64,000 bases of DNA from UBA5793 sp040255465. GTDB lineage: Bacteria > Planctomycetota > Phycisphaerae > Phycisphaerales > UBA5793. The stretch lies in NCBI GenBank assembly GCA_040255465.1, contig JBDZVA010000009.1:19903-83902 (forward strand). The letters run 5' to 3'. Below the pieces are notes generated by a model. The model searched no databases. It was not told the DNA's origin and saw only the letters and a program-made list of their open reading frames with translations. Shown piece by piece: positions 8,370 through 16,154 of the stretch; within the stretch, counting starts at the first letter, position 1, and each line of letters begins with the position of its first letter. Made by a program: the position numbers and the translations under genes.

Positions 8370-10339
8370 CCGAAGGCCAGTCCCTTGCTTGAAGCCTCGA
8401 CGAGGCGCTTGGTGTGGCGTGCCGTCTGCTCGGTGGCGCGTGCCGTGCGTTCGGCAGAGTCATCCCCAGCCGCAAGACCGCGCACGGCCGAGGCATCGAA
8501 GGTGCCGCGGACACTGACCTTGCTGGCAAGCGCATCGAGCTGGTCGCCGACATCAGCCAGACGCTGGAGGGCGAGCGATGCCGGGTCTTCACCGTTGGTC
8601 AGAGCCTGCTCGCGGCGCTGCCGCGCCGCCTCGACGGCATCGGCCAGTTCCTGCTTGGTGCGGGCCAGGACTTCCTCAGCCTGACGCACCCGCTCGGCCG
8701 TCTGCTCGTCGATCTGGGACAGAGCCTCATTGCGCTGGGAATCGACGGCATTGAGCGCGGCCGTCTTCTCCTGCTCACGCTCGGCGTCAGTGCGATTGCG
8801 ACGGCGCTCAGCTTCGGCGATGGCGTCCTTGCGTTGAGACTCGACCTGGTTGAGATCCGCGTTGAGTTGCTGCTGGTTCAGCGCCTTAGCTGCATTGACA
8901 TCCAGGGACTCATCCAGCAGACCCATGACCTCGGTGAAGCGGTCTGCGAGCCAGTTGGTCACCCTGGCCCAGATGCGCTGGACACCTGCGGCGAGATTCG
9001 CCCAGCCTTTGGCGATGCCCGCGGTGAAGTCGGGGAAGTTGCGCTCGAACCAGTCGCGGACTTCGATCCATGCCTTGCGGACACCAGAGAAGGCGATAAT
9101 CGCAGCCCGCTGGAATCCCGCGCTGAAGCCAATCCAGGCCTGACGCAGAGGTTGAATGCCCTGTTCCCACGCCACACGCAGACCCGCCCAGAGCACACGG
9201 GCGGCCAGTGCAACGTCGCCACCAGCAAGGGCATCACGAATCCCGCCAATGACCGTGCCGACGAACTCGCTCAGTTTGCCAAATCGATCGCGGAGCCACT
9301 GGAGCGCCTTGCCACCGGCGCCGGACCACGCGACGACTGTTCCGCCGAGAAGCGCCGCGGCAGTGATCAGCAGTCCAATAGGTGAGAGAATGGCACCGAG
9401 CACAACACCGACTTGGGCAATGACTGCGACGGCGACGCCGAGTGCACTGCCAAGTCCGCCGACCGCTACACCCAGCACGGTGAACGCGAGTCCGGTGGCA
9501 ATGAGAATGCCACCCACGGCGCCAACGGCAACACCAACCTTGGCGACCCACACGACCGTGTCGCGGTTCGCCTTGATCCACTCGTTGGCGGCAATGATGA
9601 TGCGGATGATGCGGTTGCTCAGGTCGATGATCGTCGGCGCCAACGCCGAGCCGATGACGAAGGCGCCGACACGCACCGTCCGCCAGAGGATGTTGAGTGT
9701 GTCGGTGAGCAGTGCCGCACTGGAGGCATCCTTGGTCGAGATCGTCAGTCCGAGACTGTCCGCCTGGGCGCGAAGGGCGCGCATGTTGGCCAGCAGCGGC
9801 AGCAGTTGGGTGCCGGCCCGGCCGAGAACCTGCATGGCCAACGCCGCACGCTTGGACGGGTCTTCGACACGGGCGATCGCATCCGCGATGGTCTGGAACT
9901 GCTCTTCGGGTGAGAGCGAAGCCAGATGTTTGAAGTTCAGGCCGAGATCATCAAAGGCGTCGGTGGCAGTGGACAGGCCGCGCTGCGCATCATTGATGGT
10001 GCGCTGCATGGTGCGAATGCCTTTCTCAAGCGTCTCGATGTCCGCCCCTGACTGCTCGGCGGCGAACCCAAGTTGAGAGAGGGCCTCGGCACTCAAGCCC
10101 GTGCGGGCGGCCATCTTGTCGAGTTGATCGCCGCTGGACGCGAAGATCTTCGTTGCCCCGGCGAGTGGCGCGAGGATCGCAGCCGATGCCGCCACGGCAC
10201 GCAGGCCGACCTGGCGCACCCCGGCGCCGAACGCCTTGAGCCGCTGCTGGGCTCGCTTCAACGCGCGTTGCAGACGTGCGTCATCGCCGCCGATCTCGAC
10301 GAAGGCCCGGCCGGCGCGGATGCCTTGCGTGTTGGCCAT
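8366..10339 (-). CDS. Phage tail tape measure protein
   Basis: 657 aa. It begins with the tape-measure-type opening IRAGRAFVEIGGDDARLQRALKRAQQRLKAFGAGVRQ (cited as residues ~5-42), followed by the conserved region LDKMAARTGLSAEALSQLGFAAEQSG. A long Gly/Ala/Val hydrophobic stretch (about 265-345) suits passage through the host membrane. A strongly charged coiled coil (about 485-590, many Glu/Arg/Gln) fits the extended scaffold that sets tail length. It is short for the family, implying a short flexible tail. A plus-strand GIY-YIG gene is inserted immediately upstream. Confidence 0.9.
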   Translation of the reverse strand: MANTQGIRAGRAFVEIGGDDARLQRALKRAQQRLKAFGAGVRQVGLRAVAASAAILAPLAGATKIFASSGDQLDKMAARTGLSAEALSQLGFAAEQSGADIETLEKGIRTMQRTINDAQRGLSTATDAFDDLGLNFKHLASLSPEEQFQTIADAIARVEDPSKRAALAMQVLGRAGTQLLPLLANMRALRAQADSLGLTISTKDASSAALLTDTLNILWRTVRVGAFVIGSALAPTIIDLSNRIIRIIIAANEWIKANRDTVVWVAKVGVAVGAVGGILIATGLAFTVLGVAVGGLGSALGVAVAVIAQVGVVLGAILSPIGLLITAAALLGGTVVAWSGAGGKALQWLRDRFGKLSEFVGTVIGGIRDALAGGDVALAARVLWAGLRVAWEQGIQPLRQAWIGFSAGFQRAAIIAFSGVRKAWIEVRDWFERNFPDFTAGIAKGWANLAAGVQRIWARVTNWLADRFTEVMGLLDESLDVNAAKALNQQQLNADLNQVESQRKDAIAEAERRRNRTDAEREQEKTAALNAVDSQRNEALSQIDEQTAERVRQAEEVLARTKQELADAVEAARQRREQALTNGEDPASLALQRLADVGDQLDALASKVSVRGTFDASAVRGLAAGDDSAERTARATEQTARHTKRLVEASSKGLAFG

Positions 10340-10371
10340 CAGTTCGCCCTCCGGGCTACAGTGCCTCGACG

Positions 10372-10839
10372 ATGAATGACGTCTTCATGGCACATGTTGA
10401 GTCGCTTCCCGGTTTGCTCGATCAACTTCTGACCATGACACCGGTGGTGGCGTACCCGCCGCCGAAGTCGATGCCGACCCACGGCGTCTACCTGTTTTCG
10501 GAGGCGGTGGTGCATCTGTACGTGGGGCGGTCGAATCGACTGCGCAAGCGAATGTGCGATCACGCCCGAGCGTCGTCGCCAGCCGCCAAGTCCGCGTTCG
10601 CGTTTCAACTCGCTCGAAGGGCGACAGGTAAAACAGTCGCCTCTTACAAACCCGAGGGATCGCGTAAGGACTTGATGCAAGACCCCGCATTCATCGCGGA
10701 GTTCGTGAGAGGCAAGCAGCGCATTGCACAGATGGATCTCCGCTACGTCGAGATCACCGATCCCGTGCGGCAGACACTGTTCGAGGTCTACGCCGCGATG
10801 ACACTCAAGACGCCCTACAACTCGTTCGACAATCACTGA
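10372..10839 (+). CDS. GIY-YIG nuclease-like protein (cargo gene)
   Basis: 155 aa, plus strand, lying between two minus-strand phage genes. The GIY-YIG core is seen in GVYLFSEAVVHLYVGRSNRL (the GVY and YVG halves, then a conserved Arg), followed by a His/Phe/Ala helix. The family includes homing and repair nucleases; small free-standing members are common in defence and mobile contexts. ATG10372 was chosen because the upstream in-frame extension is antisense to the tape-measure start and Arg-rich. No promoter was recognised. Its opposite orientation marks it as an inserted cargo gene. Confidence 0.75.
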   Translation: MNDVFMAHVESLPGLLDQLLTMTPVVAYPPPKSMPTHGVYLFSEAVVHLYVGRSNRLRKRMCDHARASSPAAKSAFAFQLARRATGKTVASYKPEGSRKDLMQDPAFIAEFVRGKQRIAQMDLRYVEITDPVRQTLFEVYAAMTLKTPYNSFDNH

Positions 10840-10851
10840 ACGGACCACCGC

Positions 10852-11289
10852 TCATGCCCCCTTCACACTGTTGCGCCAGAGTTCAGGGAGTTTGGGCCGC
10901 TCTTTCTCCAGGGCGGGGTTCATGTACGGTCGCGCGGCGACACGCACTCGGCGTTCTGTCCGCTTGCCGCGCCGGCGGCGCGTGACCGTGGTCGTACCAC
11001 CTTGCTCGAGCACACGTGGCGCCGTTGATCCCTTGATGCCGACCGGACCGATCACCACAGACTCGCTCTGCCGGTCGTAGCCGAACAGGATGAATCGCCG
11101 CAGCAGACCGACGTGTGAGTACGGCGGACTGCCGGGTTTACTCGTGCCTTTGCGTTTGCGAATGCTCGTCCGTGCCGTCTGGCGAATGAAGGCGCCGCCC
11201 TTGCTCAGCACCTTGCGGCGCGCGGCGTCGACGGCCCGTTTCACCTTCGGGCGGTCGAAGAACAGCTGTGTGATGCGCAGGTCGAGCAT
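10852..11289 (-). CDS. HK97-gp10-like minor tail / neck protein
   Basis: 145 aa, very basic. The text GGAFIRQTARTSIRKRKGTSKPGSPPYSH and the terminal AARPYMNPALEKERPKLPELWRNSVKG match the style of the HK97 gp10 / tail-completion group, in which an RPYM/RPFL-type motif precedes the C-terminal helix. Such proteins finish the tail or join it to the head. It is separated from the chaperone pair by the inserted lipoprotein gene. Confidence 0.7.
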   Translation of the reverse strand: MLDLRITQLFFDRPKVKRAVDAARRKVLSKGGAFIRQTARTSIRKRKGTSKPGSPPYSHVGLLRRFILFGYDRQSESVVIGPVGIKGSTAPRVLEQGGTTTVTRRRRGKRTERRVRVAARPYMNPALEKERPKLPELWRNSVKGA

Positions 11290-11564
11290 CGTACGTCTGT
11301 GGTTGTGCCCTCACTTGGACGTTTTGTTGTGAGGCTCCCCAAGATACCGACATGAACGTGGCGATTGAGTCGATTCTCACGAGATCCTCGTGTCACCGGT
11401 TCTGTGTCGCGCCACGCGGTTAGAGCGGAGCCCCAGATCAAGGGCAGAGATTGAACCCCACGTTAGCCCGAGACGCGTACGATCAGCTGGTGTGCTCGTG
11501 AGTTTGGACTCGCAGAAGAGGTGCGACCTGACCCTTCATAACGAAGCATGATCGGAATTAGAAT

Positions 11565-12614
11565 ATGACCTGTAAACTGCTTGCCGCGACGTTGGTACTC
11601 GTATTCGCCGGTTGCGCATCTCGGAGCGACACATCGTGCTGCGCGACACCCTCAACTGCAGTTGGTGAGTCGCAGCCGGTCACGGTCGTCGACTCGCTCG
11701 CCCCGATCAAAGCCGAGTTCAATGCCCGTGCGGACCGCCCACGGGCTCTCCTGCTCGTTTCTCCCGCGTGCTCAGAGTGTTACTTCGGGGCCGAAGTGGT
11801 CCGCACTTCGATCATGGACCGGTTTTCACGAAGCGGTGTTTACGCCATTGTCGTTTGGCAACCGATGCTCCCGCCGGACGATGAGGATGCGGCCCGCCGC
11901 GCTTCCGGAATCTTTGCCGGTGTTCCTGCGACGCAATTCTACGATGCAGATCGACTCGCGGGCTGGGCATATGAACGGGAGCACTATTCGGACAAGTGGG
12001 ACCAGGTCGAATCCACCCTTCCGCCTGACCACTGGCTGCGCGAAAGGGCGGCAAGCAAGCCTGCGCCCTCGCCGGAGTGGGACATCTACATGCTGTTCAG
12101 GCCCGGTGTGCGGTGGGAAGGCCAGTCTCCGACGCCGGATGCGTTCATACGGCACATCGGTCGCGACGAAGACGGTCAATCATGCTACTGGCGCGATCAT
12201 TTCAATGCGCCGCCATCCAAGGGTGACCTGCACCAGGCGATGGAACAGATGGGGCGGGACGTGCTTGGGGATATGCAAGTGTTGAACATCGAACTGCTGG
12301 GATTTCCAGGGTGCCCGAACACGCCGACTCTGCGTCAGCACCTGCGAGAAGCGAGCGCTTCCATCAGCGAAACGATGGCATTCACGGATGTGAATCAGGA
12401 GTCATTGCCGTCATCGGACCTGCGCCGCGGTTGGCCGACACCGACGATTCTGGTCAACGGTCGAGACCTTTTCGGCATGCCGACGCCCACCTCGCCCTCG
12501 ATGGGCTGCAGGATGTATCCGGGCGGAATGCCGGATGCGTCAGACATCGCGCGAAGGCTCAGGAGATGGAGTGAATCCGACGAGCGCACTGCCGCCGCTC
12601 GGCCGGGTCACTGA
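11565..12614 (+). CDS. Lipoprotein with two thioredoxin-like regions (cargo gene)
   Basis: 349 aa. A lipoprotein signal (LVLVFAGC, lipidated Cys17) points to an envelope location. The first half has SPACSEC, a CxxC motif typical of thioredoxin folds. The second half (from about residue 225) starts IELLGFPGCPNTPTLRQHLRE and continues to RGWPTPTILVNGRDLFG and MGCRMYPGG. That pattern is found in thioredoxin-like proteins associated with mercury-resistance loci. It has no role in a virion and runs against the phage operon, so it looks like a lysogeny-expressed cargo gene affecting host redox or metal handling; this role is inferred. Confidence 0.78.
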   Translation: MTCKLLAATLVLVFAGCASRSDTSCCATPSTAVGESQPVTVVDSLAPIKAEFNARADRPRALLLVSPACSECYFGAEVVRTSIMDRFSRSGVYAIVVWQPMLPPDDEDAARRASGIFAGVPATQFYDADRLAGWAYEREHYSDKWDQVESTLPPDHWLRERAASKPAPSPEWDIYMLFRPGVRWEGQSPTPDAFIRHIGRDEDGQSCYWRDHFNAPPSKGDLHQAMEQMGRDVLGDMQVLNIELLGFPGCPNTPTLRQHLREASASISETMAFTDVNQESLPSSDLRRGWPTPTILVNGRDLFGMPTPTSPSMGCRMYPGGMPDASDIARRLRRWSESDERTAAARPGH

Positions 12615-12829
12615 CCGCTGTCCGCGCGACCGTTCGGCAGGCGCCCCTCGATAAACACTTCCTTCAGTACCGACACATCTGCCTTCATGACGCCGCCCTG
12701 GCGAGCAAACGGATCGAAGTCGCTCGGCCGGAACGCCCGCTGGTGTTTGGCGGTCCGCTGGGTGTTGGCAATCAGTGCCATGATCGATGCCGTCCTTGCC
12801 CACTCGTCGCGCTGGCGCTGTTCAGCCAT
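12608..12829 (-). CDS. Tail assembly chaperone, T-frame (probably made as G-T fusion)
   Basis: From ATG12829 this is 73 aa with the signature DEWARTASIMALIANTQR and FRPSDFDPF, seen in small proteins next to tape-measure genes. The same frame stays open upstream: from 12907 it encodes LWQLIWRCAGILGLDPANLT then LRDLLP before this Met, which looks like conserved protein. It overlaps the end of the 164-aa G-like gene in the -1 frame, and ATG12829 has no clear ribosome site. Expression as a frameshifted G-T product, as in lambda, is therefore likely. Its 3' end overlaps the plus-strand lipoprotein gene by 7 bp. Confidence 0.68.
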   Translation of the reverse strand: MAEQRQRDEWARTASIMALIANTQRTAKHQRAFRPSDFDPFARQGGVMKADVSVLKEVFIEGRLPNGRADSGQ

Positions 12830-12849
12830 CGGGAGCAGGTCGCGCAGTG

Positions 12850-13344
12850 TCAGGTTGGCGGGATCGAGGCCGAGGATGCCGGCGCAGCGCCAGATGAGTT
12901 GCCAGAGGTCGTCTCTTTGATGGCCTCCTCGACGATCCGTTCGATCTCGCCACCCTCCAGGCGCGCCTCCACCACGTCGCGCGCCTTGTCCATCGCGCTT
13001 CGGACCACCGTCAGCACCCGCCCGAGGTTGGCCCGGTCCCTCGGGCTGGGGCAGAAAGCCACCAGTTCATCGAGCAGCGCGGCGGTTGCCGAATCGATGG
13101 CGTCGCCGGCCATGGCTGCGCCGAAGGATTCGTCATTGATCTGCTTCTGATCCGCCTGGGGTTTGACGAGCGCGTAGAGGATGTCGCAGAGCAGCACGGG
13201 ATCGCGCATGAGGCGTTCGAGCAGATCCCCGCCGCTGATCACTTCGAGCAGGTCAGTGCCGGTGAGTGAACAGACGCGTTTAAGTGCCGAGACGTTGATC
13301 TCGACCGTCCACTCGTTACCCGCGTTGTCCTTGAACGTCTTCAC
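12850..13344 (-). CDS. Tail assembly chaperone, G-like
   Basis: 164 aa from GTG13344, chosen because AGGAGG lies six bases before it; the longer reading from 13392 lacks this. The N-terminus VKTFKDNAGNEWTVEINVSALKRV and the internal GGDLLERLMRDPVLLCDILYALVKPQA are of the tail-chaperone type, often a gpG/GT equivalent, located before the tape measure. The C-terminus is a low-complexity Ser/Ala tail (SGAAPASSASIPPT). In the overlapping -1 frame the sequence is more protein-like, suggesting that a fraction of ribosomes shift. Confidence 0.75.
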   Translation of the reverse strand: MKTFKDNAGNEWTVEINVSALKRVCSLTGTDLLEVISGGDLLERLMRDPVLLCDILYALVKPQADQKQINDESFGAAMAGDAIDSATAALLDELVAFCPSPRDRANLGRVLTVVRSAMDKARDVVEARLEGGEIERIVEEAIKETTSGNSSGAAPASSASIPPT

Positions 13345-13498
13345 GTTGCTCCTCCTGCGGCGAAACATTGGATGAGGTACGCGACTTGGCATCCGGGAAC
13401 GAGCGCACCTCGCGAACCTCGGGCGAGGAATCCAGTATCCAGATGAGAGCGAGCCACACGAGAAGAGCCGAGTTCACCCAGAGCATCCAGAGGATCAT
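13316..13498 (-). CDS. Small single-span membrane protein
   Basis: 60 aa from ATG13498, which is preceded by AGGAG at good spacing (an ATG seven codons upstream is weaker). One hydrophobic helix (MILWMLWVNSALLVWLALIW) is followed by a charged tail (EVREVRSFPDAKSRT). It overlaps the start of the tail-chaperone gene by 29 bp. It could be a holin-like or superinfection protein, or a spurious ORF covering the chaperone ribosome site. No homologue is recognised. Confidence 0.45.
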   Translation of the reverse strand: MILWMLWVNSALLVWLALIWILDSSPEVREVRSFPDAKSRTSSNVSPQEEQREDVQGQRG

Positions 13499-13532
13499 GT
13501 CAAGCTCCTGTTCATGCAAAGCGGACGGGTTC

Positions 13533-14135
13533 TCACGGCGTCGAGTCGTAGAGCACGCCGAGGTTCAGGACGGCTGTCGCCGACGATGATGCGTTGCTCG
13601 CCTTGAGGCCATCGATCGAGTCGCCTGCAAGCGGATTGACGATCTGCTGGCCGTCGAGCCAGAACCACGTTTCGTTCTTCACGAGGTCGATCGACAGCGC
13701 CGTCACGCCGGTGTCGCGCACGCTCAGGTGGCCGCGCTCGCCCAGTTTGGCGCCGATGGCGACGAGTTCATCGCCGGTGAACGCGAGATCGATCGCCACC
13801 TGCTCAGCGGCTGTCACCGCAGTGTCCTGGACGGGGAGCACATCGCCCGCCCCACCCGAGAATGTGACGTCATCGCCCGCCACGCCATCCACATCGACGT
13901 CGTAGCGCCGGCCACCATCCCAGTAGATGTCGATCACATCGCCGATCAGAAGCGTGGTGCCCGCGATGGTGAGTACGCCCGTGGTGTCGGTGGATCGTGT
14001 CGAGAGCGTGCCGGCCTCGGCCGCGGGCAATGTGATCGGCCCTTGACGGATTGCACCGTCGGCGGTTCGCTGAAGTGTGGCCCCCAATGGCGCGCCACCG
14101 ATCTCGCCGGAGAGTGACAGGGTACTCGAGGGCAT
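13533..14135 (-). CDS. Tail-region protein, unknown
   Basis: 200 aa from ATG14135, which has GGAGGTGCGTA before it and overlaps the last base of the tail-tube gene. It is acidic and beta-rich (VLTIAGTTLLIGDVIDIYWDGG, ERGHLSVRDTG, ETWFWLDGQQIVNPLAGDS), resembling a small decoration or Ig-like tail protein. No named family was recognised. Tight coupling to the tail-tube gene supports a virion role. Confidence 0.75.
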   Translation of the reverse strand: MPSSTLSLSGEIGGAPLGATLQRTADGAIRQGPITLPAAEAGTLSTRSTDTTGVLTIAGTTLLIGDVIDIYWDGGRRYDVDVDGVAGDDVTFSGGAGDVLPVQDTAVTAAEQVAIDLAFTGDELVAIGAKLGERGHLSVRDTGVTALSIDLVKNETWFWLDGQQIVNPLAGDSIDGLKASNASSSATAVLNLGVLYDSTP

Positions 14136-14566
14136 TACGCACCTCCGATCCAACTGGGCGGCGTGGCCGAGTAGGCGACCTTGGCGGACACCGAGACGGT
14201 GATGCCTTCCTCGAGCGGTTCGCTGCGACTGAAGGAACTGATCATGAAGTCGGCCTGCAATCCCTCGCCGCCGGTGTCATCGAGGATCTGGAATCCCAGG
14301 ATGGCGTTATTGAGATACGCGTTGCGGATGGCGGTGAAGCCCGCATCGGCCGTGTCCCACACCATCTCGAACTCGACCGTCGCGGCCTTGAGTGTGGCGA
14401 CATTGGCGCGCCAGCCCTGATTGCCGCGCGTCGTCAGGTCGGCTTCGGCCGCTTCGAGATTGAGCGTCACATCGCGGACATTGGTCAGTTCCGTCCACGC
14501 TCCGCCGGCGCCCTGGCCGTCCACCTTGTAATTGAGGACGGCCTCCATGCCGAGTTTGAAGCCCAT
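14135..14566 (-). CDS. Phage tail tube / major tail protein
   Basis: 143 aa with the pattern of major tail-tube proteins: an N-terminal strand GMEAVLNYKVDGQG, then WTELTNVRDVTLNLEAAEADLTTRGNQGW (residues ~22-52) and the terminal FSRSEPLEEGITVSVSAKVAY. Strings such as NVRDVTLNLEAAEADLT are typical of the TP901-type tail tube. It sits between head-completion genes and the tail chaperones, the expected place. Confidence 0.83.
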   Translation of the reverse strand: MGFKLGMEAVLNYKVDGQGAGGAWTELTNVRDVTLNLEAAEADLTTRGNQGWRANVATLKAATVEFEMVWDTADAGFTAIRNAYLNNAILGFQILDDTGGEGLQADFMISSFSRSEPLEEGITVSVSAKVAYSATPPSWIGGA

Positions 14567-14587
14567 GGGTCACGGTCCTTTCGTCGT

Positions 14588-15013
14588 CTACTGCCTCACC
14601 CTGTAGGTGACCGACACGACACTCGTGAATGCGCGCTGCTGATCGAGATGCTCGGGCGAGATGAGCGGATCGGTGGTCGTGCCCAGCCATGCAGCCTCGG
14701 GCGCTCCGATCAATCGCTGGTAACTCAGGTGCTCGGCGATCTCTTCCACGAGCGTGATCAACGCATCGGCATCCGGATCACCGGCCACCTTCTTCTGCAC
14801 ACCCACATCAATCGTGCAGTCCAGCCACGAATCGCGCCGGCCCGAGGCGGTCCGCGCCACACTCCGCGGCACCACCGTCACATGCAGACTCGCCAGGTCT
14901 TCGAGCCCGACGCTCGGCACGAGATGACGCTCGGCCGTGAAGGGCATCGAGAACGAGGTCCCGTTGAGACTCGCCACCGCAGCATCCGCAATGGTCAGGA
15001 TCGTGCTGCTCAC
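14588..15013 (-). CDS. Head-tail / tail-terminator-like protein
   Basis: 141 aa from GTG15013, overlapping the stop of the gene before it (GTGA); the longer reading extends into that gene's reading region and is unlikely. The content LDCTIDVGVQKKV...ALITLVEEIAEHLSYQ fits small tail-terminator or neck proteins, which carry a beta sheet with one long helix. Named by position and style rather than a sharp motif. Confidence 0.7.
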   Translation of the reverse strand: MSSTILTIADAAVASLNGTSFSMPFTAERHLVPSVGLEDLASLHVTVVPRSVARTASGRRDSWLDCTIDVGVQKKVAGDPDADALITLVEEIAEHLSYQRLIGAPEAAWLGTTTDPLISPEHLDQQRAFTSVVSVTYRVRQ

Positions 15014-15396
15014 AGGTTCTCCGTCGCCACGTGCTTCGTGTGGATGCGCAGTGTGGTCCGGTTCACATCGCTGTAGCGCCACGGCGGTTCGCTGCCCGGC
15101 GCCATCACCTCGTAGGTGTACGTGGCGATCGAGTCCGTCTCGACGATGCGATCGCCGGGCTGAGGCAGCGTTACATCACCGGCGAGGATGAGATCGACGG
15201 CGCGGATAAGGAAGTCCCTTGATTCGATGCGCGTGAGCCCGCCCGCGTGGTCGTCCTGTTCGAAGACGGTGCGGCCGATCGTCGCCGCCAGTTCCACGGC
15301 GCTGCCCCCGCGCTGATAGACAACCGTCCGCGTCAGGTGCTGGTGACGCTGATCTTCGAGCCATGACAGACCCTGACTGAGCAGATCTGGGGTCAT
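15010..15396 (-). CDS. Head-tail connector / head closure protein
   Basis: 128 aa: TPDLLSQGLSWLEDQRHQHL at the N-terminus, then a beta region with SRDFLIRAVDLIL and LPQPGDRIVET, ending WRYSDVNRTTLRIHTKHV. The PGDRI-type turn and the final WRxxDxxRxxLRIHT strand are typical of head-tail joining proteins. It lies 6 bp after the DUF2190-like gene and is translationally coupled to the terminator-like gene. Confidence 0.75.
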   Translation of the reverse strand: MTPDLLSQGLSWLEDQRHQHLTRTVVYQRGGSAVELAATIGRTVFEQDDHAGGLTRIESRDFLIRAVDLILAGDVTLPQPGDRIVETDSIATYTYEVMAPGSEPPWRYSDVNRTTLRIHTKHVATENL

Positions 15397-15402
15397 AGTT
15401 CA

Positions 15403-16098
15403 TCACACCGTGGAGAGCGCCGCGCCGTCGTTGCAGACCACACGCCAGGCGAGGGTGCCGTTGTTGTCGATCGCATGCAGACGGATCGAGTCGTTCGCAT
15501 CCGCCATGGTGATCGTGTTGTTGCCGGTCTGGTTGATCGCCGAGGCGACGGTGATCACGCAGGTGCCCCCGTCCGTCTTAATGAACAGGAGCAGTTCCTG
15601 GCCGACAAACGTCGGGATCGCCAGTGTGCGCGTCTCCGAGCCGCCGGTCACGATCGGCACATAGCCCGACTGCACTACGGGAATCGCGCCGGCGTCGCCG
15701 GGATCGGCAATAGCGCCCGTCAGAGTGCTCTGGAGTCCGATGACCGAGTGATCGACGAGCACACGCGCTGTGGTGTCGGTGTCCGCGGCTGCGCGCACGG
15801 TCTTCCCGAGGTAGGCATTGCCCGTCGAAGTGGTCGTCAACGCACCCGTGCCGGCCGTGCCGCCCACGGGATCGCCGTTGGCATCCCAGTACACCGCGAT
15901 GCCGGCGCCGATCGCGCCGGTCACCTTGACGATGTCGTAGATGCCTGCCACGCCCAGCGATCCCAGCGCGTTGGCGGCAATCGGAGTGCGCGCAAAGCCC
16001 GGCAGTGTGTTCTGGATCACCACCTGGCCGGTTGCAACGGCGCTGCCCGGAGTGTGGTCGATGGCGTTGCCGGGTGAAACGTATGTTGCCTGTGTCAT
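15403..16098 (-). CDS. DUF2190-like capsid-associated protein
   Basis: 231 aa from ATG16098 (CAGGAG seven bases upstream). The first ~110 residues have the features of DUF2190: repeated short strands with VSPGNAIDHTP, GIYDIVKVTGAIGAGIAVYWD, AYLGKTVRAAADTDTTARVLV. In other phages this family decorates or supports the capsid next to the major capsid gene, as here. A ~90-residue C-terminal strand-rich extension (RTLAIPTFVGQELLLFIKTDG) could be a head-fibre-like domain. Confidence 0.78.
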   Translation of the reverse strand: MTQATYVSPGNAIDHTPGSAVATGQVVIQNTLPGFARTPIAANALGSLGVAGIYDIVKVTGAIGAGIAVYWDANGDPVGGTAGTGALTTTSTGNAYLGKTVRAAADTDTTARVLVDHSVIGLQSTLTGAIADPGDAGAIPVVQSGYVPIVTGGSETRTLAIPTFVGQELLLFIKTDGGTCVITVASAINQTGNNTITMADANDSIRLHAIDNNGTLAWRVVCNDGAALSTV

Positions 16099-16154
16099 GT
16101 TCAAACTCCTGATTCACGTGCGCTGAAGACTGATCACTCAGATCCCAGTCCAGA

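Noticed and set aside
12540..12803. 87-codon minus frame near the chaperones
   Set aside because: Overlaps the T-frame ORF, which has the recognisable sequence; this one lacks any.
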